The notes below the pieces were generated by a model, which saw only the letters and a program-made list of their open reading frames with translations, ran no database searches and was not told the DNA's origin. A DNA stretch of 64,000 nt, taken from contig CM114273.1 in assembly GCA_050084515.1 (NCBI GenBank), positions 11,718,001-11,782,000 of the forward strand, in the 5' to 3' direction. Positions 44,630 through 57,020 of the stretch are shown here, one piece after another. Position 1 is the stretch's first letter, and every line of letters begins with the position of its first letter. Source of the DNA: Blasia pusilla (Eukaryota; Marchantiophyta; Marchantiopsida; Blasiales). The position numbers were made by a program, and so were the translations under genes.

Positions 44630-46900
44630 GTGGCATCGGCGTTGGTCATAACGGAGCTGTCTGGTGGTCTGGTTGGGGACCGTGGTGCGGAGAGTGGTGG
44701 TTTTATACGGAGTGGATTGAGGTATCGGATACCTTTTCCACTTCCGACGGTTGATGAAGAGGAGGACGAGGGAGTTCCAAACACCGAGTCTTCTACGTTG
44801 TTATCGAGTGTTGCAGCTCCATTGATTTGGGACATGGACGGGATATATGGGGCCATGAAGGGCCCATGATGATACTCGGGTGCAGTGGGTATCATTGAGT
44901 AGGAGGACTTCATTCAGGAGTTTGATACGTGGTGTGATATGCAGATGTTGTGGAACGCCACGTTGTTTACACCCTTCTTGGCTTGGAAGGGGTTGTTTCA
45001 AAGACTTGAAGGGACCACCCATGGATTATTACCATGAGTTTAGGAAGGACCATGTTCTTTGAGATTGAGGCGTGGAGACAATATTGGTCTCCAGGGCTAT
45101 GTGTCTATCACCCATGGTGGTATTGGTAGTAGTGTGCTCCTACTATGCCCCCCGACGTTGAGTGGTACGAGTCGAGTGGAGTACCCATGGGGGTACTAGT
45201 GGAGGTACCCATGGAGGTACCAAGAGGTTGAAGAAGTGGGGTACTAGTGGAAGTACTAGTGCCCCACCATCATTCATTCCAGTCCATTGCGAGTTCTTCA
45301 AGAGGTTGAAGAAGAACTATCGGGGGAGTGAAGACAGAGAAGTTGAGGAGTCTTGAGGAATTTGAGCTAAAGGCTGGTGAGAGTCTTCGTGAGGCATACA
45401 CTCCTATGCGACGCTTGATTTCAGTTACCCAGGGTGTGACTAAGGCTTAGGCAGTCCATTTTTGGTATGGGATCTTGGACAGAGAGTTGCGCCGCAGGGT
45501 ACGTGATGCTACTCTTATGAGTGATGATTCACCCACATTGACCCATGTATTTGCTATGTCAGAGAAGATTGAGCTTAACATGGTGGAGGAGAGAGTGGTG
45601 ACGTCCGTATTCAGTAGGGATACAACTACTACTTCTCAAGTGTGTTGGGAGTCCATCCACCCACCTCACTCTTGTATTCTCGCAAGTAGCGGTGGTGGTA
45701 GTAGTAGTGGGAGTCATGGGGGGTACACACGATCTCAGTAAGGTCCTAGAAGGATACTTGCGCAGAGACCATTGTCTTCATTTGCTGCCCTGCAACAAGG
45801 ACAGTCATGTTGGACATGTGGACGTGATCATGTTAGGAGGTTTTTTCCCCAAGAGGATGGGAGACAGACTTTGAAGGATGGGCCTTAGTCTATGGCCCCA
45901 ACTGTGTGATCATTGTGATGAGCTTGATGGGAGATAGTGCCACTTGGGTGAGACAGGTCATCCTTGAGAGCGTTGCTTTGATCTTCATCATGAGTGGAGA
46001 TCAGGCCGTGGCCGTGGTGGCGTAGCTCCGAGAGGCCGAGGTGGTAGAGGTGGACCAGTGGTTGGAGAGCCTATGGTGGCTATCCCTACCACTGTGCTAG
46101 TGGAGGAGTATGGTCGCCATTACTTGGGTGATTGAGCAGTTGGAGCAAAAGTTGGCTACTATGGCTGGTATCTAGCATAGAGCAGGTTCGAGAGCATCTC
46201 CCCATTGCCACTCCTGATCTGATTTCAGCAATTGGTTCAAAGGCTTTGCCATAGCACTAAATTCTTTACACCTGTCTTGTAGGACTCACCAATCGGAATA
46301 TTCCACTTTGGTTGTCCAACATACATACACCTGGTGTAAGCCTCTCACGATCAATGGTTGGCCGGGCTGGTAATGCATCCATCTTCGCCATTATTGCCTG
46401 CTTCCACCTCTTATGGAGGGGATGATCTCTCTTATATGGCGAGGTGAGGCAAAGACAAAAGTTAAGGCATCACCTTGGAGTAAATGGGATTATGAGAGGA
46501 GCCACTCGAGCGTCCAGATGAGCCACGTGGTGCTCTTGTGGAGTTGGACCCATAGAGGGGTGAGGAGGGGGAGGCATGCTAGTCAATCTTGTTGTTTGAG
46601 GTGCTTAGGACCCCATCCATGGTTCCTACGCAGCCTATTGAGCCTACTAAAAAAAAGATGGTGGGGATCGAGGCATCTACATCGCGTGCCGATAGGTAGT
46701 AGACACGGATGCAAAGATTGAATGAAGCACGGATGGCAACTTTAGTGTTGGGATCCCCATTGTTTTCGGCCATGGAGTTGATGGCTTTAAGAGTTGAGAA
46801 GGGTTGGATTTTGTTTAGCTCTTGTATTTGAGTAACAGCATCGATACCACGTTGTGTGAATGTACGGGGTGTTCTTCCATGAGGATGTTGAGCTACATGT
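44630..46900 (+). pseudogene. gag: Element 2 gag and linker remnants
   Basis: Fragments parallel element 1: SGGFIRSGLRYR, an acidic TVDEEEDEG stretch, FKDLKGPPMDYYHEF, an EFFKRLKKNYRG segment, and a knuckle CWTCGRDHVRRF whose last Cys is lost. Near 46600 LRTPSMVP corresponds to the linker of element 1 at 15510. Many stops and frame changes; not functional. Homology ends about 46900, where a deletion removes protease, methyltransferase and most of RT. Confidence 0.68.
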
Positions 46901-46926
46901 CTTTCCAGGAGGTTTGGGGTGGGAGA

Positions 46927-47806
46927 GAGCATTCATGGGATTAGCGAACTACTATCGGAGGTATGTGAAGGGATTTTGCTATGGGAGCTCAGGAGTGGCG
47001 GTGGGAGATGATCCAAGCTCAATGCCCGATTGGTGACGGCGCCTATCTTGAGGAGACCTATCAGAGGACGCCCATTTCAATTACACACTGATTGGAGTAG
47101 GTTGGGACTTGGAGCGGTGTTGACACAACATGATGATCAGCGCAGGGAGTTTGTGGTGGCATGTGCAAGTCGTTCGGATAATGCAGCAGAGTCGAGCTAT
47201 AGTTCATATGAGGGAGAGTGATTGGCAATAGTGTAGGCTGTGGCACACTTTAGGTGTTACTTTTTTGGTACACAGTTTACCCTTCATACTGATCACCAGC
47301 CGCTCAAGTGGTTGATGGAGTCTGACAAGATTATAGGGAAGCTTGCACGGTGGGCTCTTATCTTACAAGAGTATGACTTCCAAGTGGTACATAGACCTGG
47401 AGTTGCCAACCTTGATCCTGATAGGTTGAGTAGAAACCCATGTACTAGCCAAGAGGATGCAACTCGGGCTAGATGGCATGGCGAGGTTGATGAGGAGATG
47501 GTGCCAGGTTGGCATGCATCCGCCTTTTTATGTTGGTTAGGGCTGGACGCTAGTATGGAGGACCACATGACATCTTACTCTAGTCAGAGGGTAGATAGCC
47601 AACCTTCAGATCCTAAGGTTGGAGATGGTGGTACGGATCAGCGTGATATTCATGACTATGCATTGGTGTTGGAGTTCCTACGGACCAGTAGGGTGCCAGG
47701 TATAGTGAGTGCCAAGGAGCCAGACCGTGTTCTTCAAGGGCTAAGAGGTATCGATTGGAGGGAACACATATTCTCCATGTGTGGGAGGACGGTAGAGTAT
47801 GAGTAG
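46927..47806 (+). pseudogene. pol: Element 2 RT end and RNase H
   Basis: Begins inside RT with RAFMGLANYYRRYVKGF. RNase H follows, with ILRRPIRGRPFQLHTDWSRL, GAVLTQHDDQRREFVVACAS, one stop, then HFRCYFFGTQFTLHTDHQPL and VVHRPGVANLDPDRLSRNP. Where element 1 carries the nested solo LTR, this copy is uninterrupted, which confirms the insertion in element 1. Confidence 0.85.
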
Positions 47807-49091
47807 TGCGGCATTTGGCTCAGAGAGAGCGCATTGTGCGACATGCCCATGAGGAGTTGGGACATTTTGGGATAAAGCGTACGTATAGCTTACTCCTTGG
47901 TCAGTATTGGTGGCGTGGCATGCATACTCAGGTGAAGCAGTTGGTGTCACGTTGTATGGTTTGTGACCGGGTGAGGGCATCATTCAATGCCCCTACACCA
48001 CAATTACACCCCTTGCCTATTATGGGGTTGAGTTACCGTTGGAGTGTGGACTTTGCGAGACCGTTACCGTTGACTCTACGACATCATCGATGTGTGTTAG
48101 TGATGGTGAAGCACTTCTCCAAGTGGATTGAGTTGGTGGCATTACCTGACAAGGCAAGTGAGGGAACAATGTATGCATTTCTTGATAGAGTGTTTAGTCA
48201 TTTTGGTGCACCAGCTGAAGTGCTGACCGACCAGGGTACAGAGTTTCAGGGTGAGTTTCAAGTCTTGTGTGACAAGGTGTTGATTGATCATCGGATCACG
48301 TCTCGAGATCATCCAGAGGCGGACGGTTTGGTTGAGCGTGTGGTTCAGACGGTGAAGAGGGCATTGCGTAAGTATGGCCTACATAAGGGGCATCTTGGAG
48401 ACTAGGATATTAAGTTGGCATGGTTAGCCATGGGGTATAGGTTCAGTCGCCAAGCATCCTTGGCTTCCTTCTCACCTTATTTTTTGTTATACGGTCAAGA
48501 TCCATACTTGCGAGCATCAATTCTTCGGGAGACTAGTGAGGTGGTGAACCTCGATGACCCAGAGATATGGATGAGAGTGTGTTCTCAGCGGGCAGAGCTC
48601 TTTCGGAGAGTTATGCCAACAGCCTTTGAGAATCTTGCCATTGCTCAACATAGGGATATATTGCGGTATGCAACCATTCGGGGTGGAGGTTATCGACCAT
48701 CGATTTGTAGGTTCCATATGGGGGACTATGTTTATTTGCAGCAGATTGCACCGACAACGTTGGATGTGACGGTAGGCCACACTATTTTACGAGTGTGCGA
48801 GGTGTTAGCTTCTGGAGTTCTCATGTTGGAGGGTCGTGATGGAGTTGTTTGGAAGGACCATGTGCGTAATTGTGCCCCATGTCATCTTCCAAATGTGGAT
48901 GGTACTGTTGACCCAAGCTTAGCCATGATACGTGCTAGCTTGAGGTGCATGTTGTGTGGGTCTGCAACTGTAACGCTTGGACCCGTATGTTGGTGTGTGA
49001 TCGGTGTTCTAGGGGTTGGCATATGATGTGTTTGACTCCACGTATGGATGTTGTTCCTACTGGAAGGTGGGTTTATCCTCGATGTACTTAG
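47806..49091 (+). pseudogene. pol: Element 2 DDE integrase with frameshifted PHD finger
   Basis: The HHCC domain is HAHEELGHFGIKRTY, then RCMVCDR. The core follows: SVDFARPLPLT, LTDQGTEFQGEF and EADGLVERVVQ (D, D, E kept). A stop lies at 48403-48405 and a second open part at 48415-49026 with a GPY-like HMGDYVYLQQIAPTTLD. The PHD part begins CMLCGS and continues one frame away as MLVCDRCSRGWHMMCLTP with a final PRC near 49080; the first Cys of the last pair is replaced by Tyr. The same PHD at the same place in two families argues it is an ancestral part of the polyprotein. Confidence 0.86.
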
Positions 49092-49265
49092 GAGAGGTAG
49101 ATAACTTGATCTTTGCATGATATGGATTATAGATGTGTGACTAACGATGGGGCAACCTAGCACCTGGCCTTCTGATTTGTGCACCCACGAAGGTGTATAG
49201 CATGTAGTAGATGTATAGAGCTACTTGGAAGTTAGAGGGATCTAACCGCGAGTTAGGAGGGCGAG

Positions 49266-49846
49266 TTGTGGTACACTTGTGTTTGTGGATGCTCTCGTCT
49301 TTGTTATGTATGTATGTGAGTATGGTATGTCAACGATGTATGTTGTATGACGATGTGGATTCGCACGACAGCTATCATGACCATACGGATTATGTCGTAG
49401 AGTATAGTGTGCTAGTAGAAGCCATACCTTATGTAGGGCCGTAGTGTCTAGGTAGAGATGCGATTTCATACATAGGGTTGGGGGTTACTCATTTGAGGGT
49501 GACTTTTCCAGTAGGGCCCGCTCTTAGGTTGGAGGATATAGTATGGAGTGCACTCAAAGAACAGTTAGTTCTTTGAGTTGAGCCTGTTGTGTTGGGAGTT
49601 AGCCTTGGTAGTGAGTAGAGCTTTTGGCTATGATGGTTCCCGCAAGCTTCGACCTGGATTCTCCCATCGTGGAGTGGGTTTGGCTCGATTGTATGTGATT
49701 CTATACGTGTTTTATGACAATAGGTCTTTCATGGATTTCACTTGTGGTACACTTGTGTTTGTGGATGCTCTCGTCTATGTTATGTATGTATGTGAGTATG
49801 GTATGTCAGCGATGTATGTTGTATGACGATGTGGATTCGCACGACA
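49266..49846 (+). repeat. Element 2 right end: SR1 - GC - LR2 - SR2
   Basis: SR1 (49266-49370) and SR2 (49742-49846) are both 105 bp, TTGTGGTACACTTGTG to GCACGACA. Between them are the spacer GC and LR2 (49373-49741). The LR2 start reads TATCATGACC, one change from the TGTC of LR1. Layout is identical to element 1 although the sequences are different. Confidence 0.92.
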
Positions 49847-49950
49847 CGCGCTGCCAACCTGTCTTCTTACAACTAGGGCCCCAAACTCGGGTCCCATATA
49901 AGACCACCGGAAACACTAAGCTCCTAAATAAGAATTTCCTAAGACCCCAA

Positions 49951-52900
49951 GACACAAGATTTGGGTCGTGACCGCCTAGAGCATAATCAAGGCATGAATT
50001 TCCTAAGACCCCAAGAGACAAGATTTGGGTCACGAACACTAGTTCTTGGAACTCTTACTAGTCAAATTTGTACTTAATACATGAAATCCAAAGCTTCCAT
50101 ATATATTACTAGTAATATATTGCCCGTGAAGCCGGATGGATGGAAATGGAAAATAAATGGAAAATACTTCATAAATGGCAAATATATAGATTGAAATTAG
50201 AATGTTGAAAAATAAATAGTGAATATAAGTTTTGGCTTAAATATATGAATGGTAAACATATTCTAATTTTTATTTTTAAACATGCTTATCTTTTCCCTTA
50301 TTAATTTAGAAAGAAATCAATTATAGTTGTTTTTCCCATCTCTTGATTAGTAAAAAGAAAACCATTCATTTTGATCCTAAATTTGTATCCAAATAATCTT
50401 TGAAAATCCTTTGCAATTAAAGCTTGAAAATAAAATAAATTAATTTTCATGTTTTTGAAGAAGAAAAAAATTTCCTTTACTTTTTTCTAATATGTAATTT
50501 CCCTTCCAAAATTAACTTGAAATAAAAGAATTGAAATATATAGATTGAAATTATTTTTTCTTAAATATTTAAATAAGAAATTGATCATGAAAACCTCAAA
50601 ATCTTTCCATGAACATTTTTTTGCATTTAAATTTCTTTAAATAAAAAATTAATATGTTTATTAAACTATTTTTCATTCAAGTTTTGGTGTAATATGAGAA
50701 AAATAAAGAAACCAAAAAGTTTCACACATGGATTTCATAGGGAGCATTTGAGTCCGGGCTAATGGCTTAGTATACGCAAAAAATAAACAAAAATTTAAAA
50801 TTGAAAGGTAGGAGCATATAGGCTTCACCCGCGGCCTTCATTGGGAGCTCTAGCGCCCTTAATAGTATGATTATATATAGGAAAGTGCTATTTTCATTTG
50901 GAAACACATTTTTGTCATACACTTGGAAACTGGGTAGAAAGAAAATGTTTCTCCTTATGCAATTAACAAAAATAAAGTTTGAGTTCGTGTGTAGCATCAA
51001 TCATCCCTTCATAGTTAATATACTAACAAACGCTCTTTGAACACTTTCTTATTTTATGTGCATCGTAAGGGCATCTTACTAGTATCTATGATTTCCATTA
51101 CATGATTTACCGATGGGGCAACACTCTTTGTTATGGAAACGAAAGAGCCTCTTTCTTTCTTGTTTGTTGTGAAATATTTATTCACAAGTACAGTGCTCCG
51201 TTCTATATTCACAATTATTGATGCATGTAGAAATGTTATTTCTCACATAAACTTAATATCAAGTTTATCCATCATAAGGCAAAGCATTAAAATGAAGAGA
51301 TGAAATGGCTCCTCCCATGTATGACTTGAAACCTCATCCCACTAAACTACCTCATAGATTTAATACGAAGAAGAAACAAAAGTAGTTTGTCACACAAGAA
51401 AATTAACATTATCCCTGTTTCAATACTTCTCCGAGACTATGAGAAAAGAGAAATGACATTCATTTAAATATGTTGCGTTATGAAATGGTGATGAAAATAG
51501 AAATACATCATGCTGCCATGATGAGCCGGGTTGTATGCCATTCGTATGGATGAGGAGCATGTCTCATTTCTTCGTAAATATCATTAATAGAAATTTTTAT
51601 TTATTAATTTCTTGTCATTGTAATTTAAATTTCATGGAAAATACTAAATCATGGTATTTTCTATCATATACCATATTTTGCAAAGTAAAGCAGTGAACAC
51701 AATGCTTATTATAAAACTTAACTTTGCCAACTTCAAGTAATTTATCATCCATATGCAGTATGGATATGCAATTTGAAATATATAAGTGGGTTTTGCTTTC
51801 TTAAACTCAATCACCGTGAGTTTGTGCCAAACCAATATTGTTTGATTCAAAGTAATAGTGCTTTTTCCACAATCATGTAAAAAAAATGATGCCAAGAAAG
51901 TAGCTCAAGTCTCCAAGTTCCTTCATTTTGTAATGCTCCTACAACTCCTCCTTATACTGATTCAAAACAATAAACTTGAAATAATCATAAGGTCGTCAAC
52001 ATAAACAATAACTCTTATGAATATTTTGTTAATCTCCAATATATAAAGAGAGTAATTAGAAAATGAATGTTTCCAGTGAAAGCTAACAAAGGAATCATTA
52101 AGATTCTTGTTCCACCGTCGTTGTACTTGCTTCGAACCACATGAAATGTGAAGAAAACAACTACTGACACACTCTTCCCCTCAAATGGCTCGAAAGCAAT
52201 AGAAGGCGTCAGCAAGCAAGGAGAGCAACCTGTCACATAAATGTTCGAACATCCGTCACCATCGATAGAACAACGTCAATATATACCAACAATAGCCTAG
52301 TGTGCATAGTCGATATAGGAGTTAATACTTGCTACAGTATTAAGTAATCAAAGTTGACAATACCTTGAGCTATGTAGTATTCAAAGCAGCTCAATATATC
52401 TATTGTGAATTGCAGTGTATGTTGTATGAAATTGCATATTTGAATGCATGGAAAGTAATGGACTTGGGTTCCAATGTCACCTAGACCCGGGTCGGACCCC
52501 CTTCTCGATCGCTCTAACATGTCTTATGTTGATGTGAAAAAATAAATAATTTAGGTGAATGAGCCTTAGTAGGAGACAAAACCCTAGAATCTAGGTTGCC
52601 ACTAGAAGCGGTCGCAAGATGCTAATTGTAAAGTGGATTAAATATTTTGAAACCTGAGTCATCGAAGATAAACGATGCCCGATAAGTAAGAGGAGCTTCA
52701 AAGGAATCACCCCACATACCTCGGAAGAAGGCCCCCACATACCCAAGAGTGGCCCAAAAGAAGGGTTACGAAACTCAACATGTGAGTTGTTAATTGGCCG
52801 AAATGCACGGGTGTGAAATGTGGAGATAATTGGAAATGAAGAAGGGATGCCCCGATAATCTGTATTATTATGGGTGAGTGCCTTCTTCATTTGCAAACAC

Positions 52901-53330
52901 CTCTATTTTTTACATGTGACAAGTGGGCTAGCAAGAAAATACTTCACATACTATGCTATGGGCAACAAGAAAAGAAACTTGCATTAATATTTTCTCTAAC
53001 ACTAACACACTCTACACTTTTTAATTTTTCGTTGATACCACGGGAAATAAACAGAGTGGAAATGAAACGTTTTTGATGGTGGGGGAGAAAACAACTAATA
53101 CACACTCGTTATGTACACGTGGAAAACAGATAAAAACGAAAAATATATGTAAGGGCCGTAACTAATCACGTTAGTTCCATGCTTGCGTCGGTACAACCAC
53201 GTCGTGAAATCTTCACCTTTAACGGTAGTTTGCATATGCCGTCATTCGGAGGTATAGTCACTCGGCGTGCCGAAGTGTCCCCCCCCCCCCCACCCCACTA
53301 CGCGCACATCAGTACACGCACAGTCTTTGC
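49951..53330. other. AT-rich gene-free stretch with a possible copia RT trace
   Basis: No gene found. On the minus strand near 52020-51960 the frame reads RVIVYVDDLMIIS, which resembles the Ty1/copia RT active site, but flanking sequence gives no support. Words resembling the ends of the inverted-repeat element at 39187 occur near 50877 and 52865. A short repeat of CCTAAGACCCCAAGA is at about 49938 and 50001. A C run (12 C, then A and more C) sits at 53279-53296. Confidence 0.4.
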
Positions 53331-53376
53331 AGCGGATTGTTGGAATCCGTTGAGAAGAGTCTCGGAATGCCCGGGA

Positions 53377-53392
53377 GTTTCTGGACTTTTCG
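53377..53392 (+). promoter_or_regulatory. Candidate heat shock element upstream of sHSP gene 3
   Basis: GTTTCTGGACTTTTCG has the same nTTCnnGACnnTTCn form as the element at 40679-40696 before gene 2. The shared word GAGTTTCTGGAC in both upstream regions suggests conservation. It is about 875 bp before the start codon, so either the 5' UTR is long or nearer elements were missed. Confidence 0.4.
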
Positions 53393-54266
53393 CCCACCTG
53401 CCCGAATCCATACGGCGGATGACGTGGAGTAGCACTTTCTCGACAATCTATGGAGGGTTCTCGTAGAGCTCTGTCTTGATTGCGAACGTGCAGTATTTGA
53501 AGCTCGCGCTCGGTCGACGGGAGACACAAGTTCAGTCAGAAGCGCAACCCGTTGATAGTAGTTGCTGATCGGATCGGTGTGCGAAGTGAGTCGCAGGCAG
53601 TCTTTTGTGGTAAGAGTCTTACAATTGCGGGGTGGCTGCATTTTTCGCATGTGCACGTTGTGATGCCTATTCGCATTTCGTATCTAACAGCGTGCGCGAA
53701 GTAATTCGTAACCAGGTCACTCTGTGGTTAGGCTCTTTCGGTAGCGGAGTGCCTCCGTTTTTCGTGTCGTTCTGTCGTAGAGCTCGCTTCGATTTTGCTT
53801 TGTTCGGCGTTGATCGTACATGCAGAGTTGTTCACTAGACTGAGCAATGCCACCAATTCCCCTGATCGTGAAATTTGGAGTTCGTTTCCCGGATTAGAGT
53901 CGACTGATTGACCTCTGCTGGAGAAGCCAATTTCTGCACTGTCAAAAGATATGGGTTCTTGAAATTTTTTCTTGGGCTGGTCGAATTAGAGAGGTAGGTG
54001 CGTGCTCGGCCTGCTCGTTAGAATCGAGTACGGTCCTTTCGGGTCGCAGGAATGTATCAATTGGAAATTCATTACGAACAAGTGTATTGGGGGAACATTG
54101 CCAACAGATTGTCCGACGAAGAATTCTAATATGTGATCTTGCCTTTAGATGATCGGAGTGCAGTTGGAAGTTGATTGGTGTCCTGACGAAAATGCGTGTC
54201 TGCTTGCAACAGGTGTTGTGGAAGTCGATCTCTTCGAGACTTAAGGACGAGCGAGAGCTAAACGCG

Positions 54267-54995
54267 ATGGAATTCTTGTTGGGCCGAGATCCGTTGATTG
54301 GTACGCTCAGCCAGCTCATAAACACCCCAGACGAATATGAGAGAGCCTTGAATCCTACCGCTCGTTCCTACGTTCGAGACACCAAGGCGATGTTCAACAC
54401 ATCCGTGGACGTCAAGGAACTCCCAAACGCTTACGTGTTTATAGCTGACATGCCTGGTCTCAAGTCTGCTGACATAAAGGTACCAACTCGGCTAATTGGA
54501 AATCGAAGTCGTTCTCCTCCCGCAGTTTTCAGCTCGTCCTCAAAATGAGCTAAAGTCTCTGTAGAATTCGTATCGCCCAACTCAAGTTTGTTTAATTTGC
54601 TTCCGAGACGACAGCTGAAGTTCCCTCGAGATGTCCAGCTCTAGCAGGTGATCGTCAGGTTAGCTTGACTCGGCTGATCGATTTGTTACTCAAGTAACTT
54701 TTCAAATCGCTCATGCTCTTAAACCTTCGATCGAGAATTGCAGGTTCAAGTGGAAAATGACAATGTTCTCACGGTCGGCGGTGAGCGCAAGCGTGAGGAG
54801 GCGGCTGACGAGGGCAAGTATTTGAGATTGGAGCGACCTGCAGGAAAATTCCTGAGAAAGTTTACTCTGCCCGGAAATGCGAAGCTCGATGGCATATCAG
54901 CAGGATGTGTGGATGGAGTTCTCACCATCACTGTTCCCAAAATTCCTCCACCGGAGCCTCATAAGCCCAAAACCATCGAAGTGACTTCCGGGTGA
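54267..54995 (+). CDS. Class II cytosolic small heat shock protein, gene 3 (154 aa)
   Basis: Exon 1 54267-54479 (71 codons), intron 54480-54743 (GT-AG, phase 0), exon 2 54744-54995 ending TGA. The start [20 protein letters not shown] is chosen because it matches the class II N-terminus; the frame is open 32 codons further upstream. Next come [40 protein letters not shown] and ADIK, then [55 protein letters not shown] and a [10 protein letters not shown] end. It has the full alpha-crystallin domain and class II tail. Same intron site as genes 1 and 2. Expected to be a heat-induced holdase. No defects seen. Confidence 0.94.
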
Positions 54996-57020
54996 TCGTA
55001 GAATCTGCATGCGTCATGATAGAATAAACTTTCGTTTGGAGTTCAAGTACTGTATGGTACACACTGCGAAGTGCCTTTCGGATTCGAGAATCAGATTGGA
55101 GTACTATGAATCAGGTGCCAGGCGAACATAGACAGTTTCTTTTATTTTTGATCGGGGAAAGGTGATTCCATAGCTTCTCCCGCCGTAATAACCTTCGTTT
55201 GCATCCGAATGTTACTTTGGTTGGTCAGGGGTACACCAAATCTCCGAGGGAGCTTTTGAAGATGAAATGCCTTGAAATACTGCAAATTGACGAGAAGTCA
55301 CTTGCAGGGCGCTTTTGTACATCTGTTTGGATTTCAGTAAAGTTTTGAATGTTAAGAGACCAACTCACGATGTCATTTGCATTCTTCGATTGAAAATGTT
55401 TTTGTAAACGCCTTATCTTTAATTGGAAATATTGTGGAACTAATCCTCGCAAATTACATGTCCACCGTCTTCGATTTGATGGAGCCAAAACATTTTACAA
55501 TCGCTCTTCCTTTCTAGTAGTTCCATCAGGTGATATTTTATTTAGAACGTGTAAAATCTACTCAGAGCCAGCTCTGAGTAGATTAGAGAATTCTGACAGG
55601 CAGCAATCATACAATTTCTCGCCTTTTTCTAGGAAAGAAGATACTCATACGAAAGCAACACATCTGCGGAATTGACAGTATGACGGAATGTTCCGCCCAT
55701 TTCGAAAGCAGCACCGACTGCTTTCGAGATTCCGTGTCGTTCAATGGACGGTTAGATTCAACTTTCCGAGATACATACGTGTTATAAATAATGGTGAACG
55801 TTCTGTTGTCAAAAAGCAAGATTTTTCCAACTCGCCTCAAGCCCTGACAATTACCGAGAAGAGGACTGATACAAAACGCCAATATTAAGCGAAGCGCATC
55901 CAATTCAGCGACGAACATGTCACAGACTTACAAAGCAAAGCGGTTAAAGAAAATTCCTTTCTCGTCTTTATGTACAGAGGGAATCAAAAGAATCTTAAAA
56001 GTAGTCTGGCAGATTTTTGTCTCAAATTAGTGAAAGGGACCAACACAAACTGCTGGTCAGCCATTGAAATGCCTCCAAATGAATGTCGGATTAGCAACAG
56101 AACATGGGATCCTCGAAAAGTGAATAACTCCATGAAAGCAAGCCGAGATATGGATGACGAAGGTGCGATCTTCCACTAAATTCGTGGTTTAAACTTGGAA
56201 ATCCACGGATGCGTTAAGAGTTAGGAATCCGATGCTAAGGCACACATACAAAGAGTCTCACAAGTGTAGGTTTGAGGGGACCTTGAAGCCCATTCTTTCA
56301 TTCCTTGAAAGCGAGGCGGTAGAAGGCATAAATTCGATCACATTGGCGTTCTCGAATAGCTTCGAGAACACGGATGGAAAAGGTTTGGATCACTGGAGAT
56401 AGGAAATACTTCGCTGAATTGAACTGGAAGTCTCGTTTGGTAAGGAAACGTTTCATTTGTGAGAAGAACGGCGGATCGTTTTTGCAGCGGCGCAGGTTAA
56501 GCGGTTTAGTGGTAGTTCAGGTGAGAGAAGGAATTACTGCCCTCTGATGGTCTTTCAACTTTCTCCTGAACTCTCTAATTCGTATTCATGACTCTTCTCT
56601 CTTGCTGGACATGGCAGGTCGACAGAAGACTTGCATATGTGAGAACTTGTTTAGGTGTGTAAATGAGGCTTTGGTAGCTGCGGAGAGAATGTTGAGTTTC
56701 TGGAGCGTTGTTTCTGGAGAATTTTATTTCTTCAGTAGAAGACTACAGCTCTGAACGCTCCAACCAATTATGCTTCCGTGTCGTTTCACCACCAGTGCTG
56801 TTGCAGGCTTTTCTTGGATGTCGATGGAGACTCCCCATTTAGATCATCGCCATGTCGGAAGTAGGTTGACCGCTTCCTTTCAAAGACACAGAAGGTGACT
56901 AAAGTTAGGAAAGCAGAACAGCAGTCATAGGAAAGTTAGTTTAGCACAATCTATTCTCGAATCACTTATCCACGCGTGAGTAAGTTCAGATAGAATTTCT
57001 CTTGTTTTGTTCCATGTTTT
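54996..57020. other. Gene-free stretch between sHSP gene 3 and the copia element
   Basis: Mixed composition, no recognised coding sequence. The frame 55970-56179 has no family resemblance. CTACTCAGAGCCAGCTCTGAGTAG near 55558 is a small inverted repeat. Confidence 0.5.

Larger units (their letters stand above)
42797..49846 (+). mobile_element. Element 2: gypsy-type retrotransposon with split direct repeats and PHD finger, internally deleted
   Basis: Order: LR1 (42797-43146), leader, gag remnant, RT end and RNase H, integrase with PHD, purine tract (AGGAGGGCGA, about 49255-49264), SR1 (49266-49370), spacer GC, LR2 (49373-49741), SR2 (49742-49846). Target duplication CGCG (42793-42796; 49847-49850) is exact. 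Removing the element rebuilds a LINE sequence that aligns with copy 1 at about 29470-29500. Relative to element 1, protease, methyltransferase and most of RT are missing. Integrase similarity to element 1 is high in protein but the repeats are unrelated, so it is a separate family of the same lineage. Confidence 0.88.

Noticed and set aside
51960-52045. Copia RT active-site-like YVDDL on the minus strand
   Set aside because: One short motif without flanking RT similarity; noted only as a possible trace.
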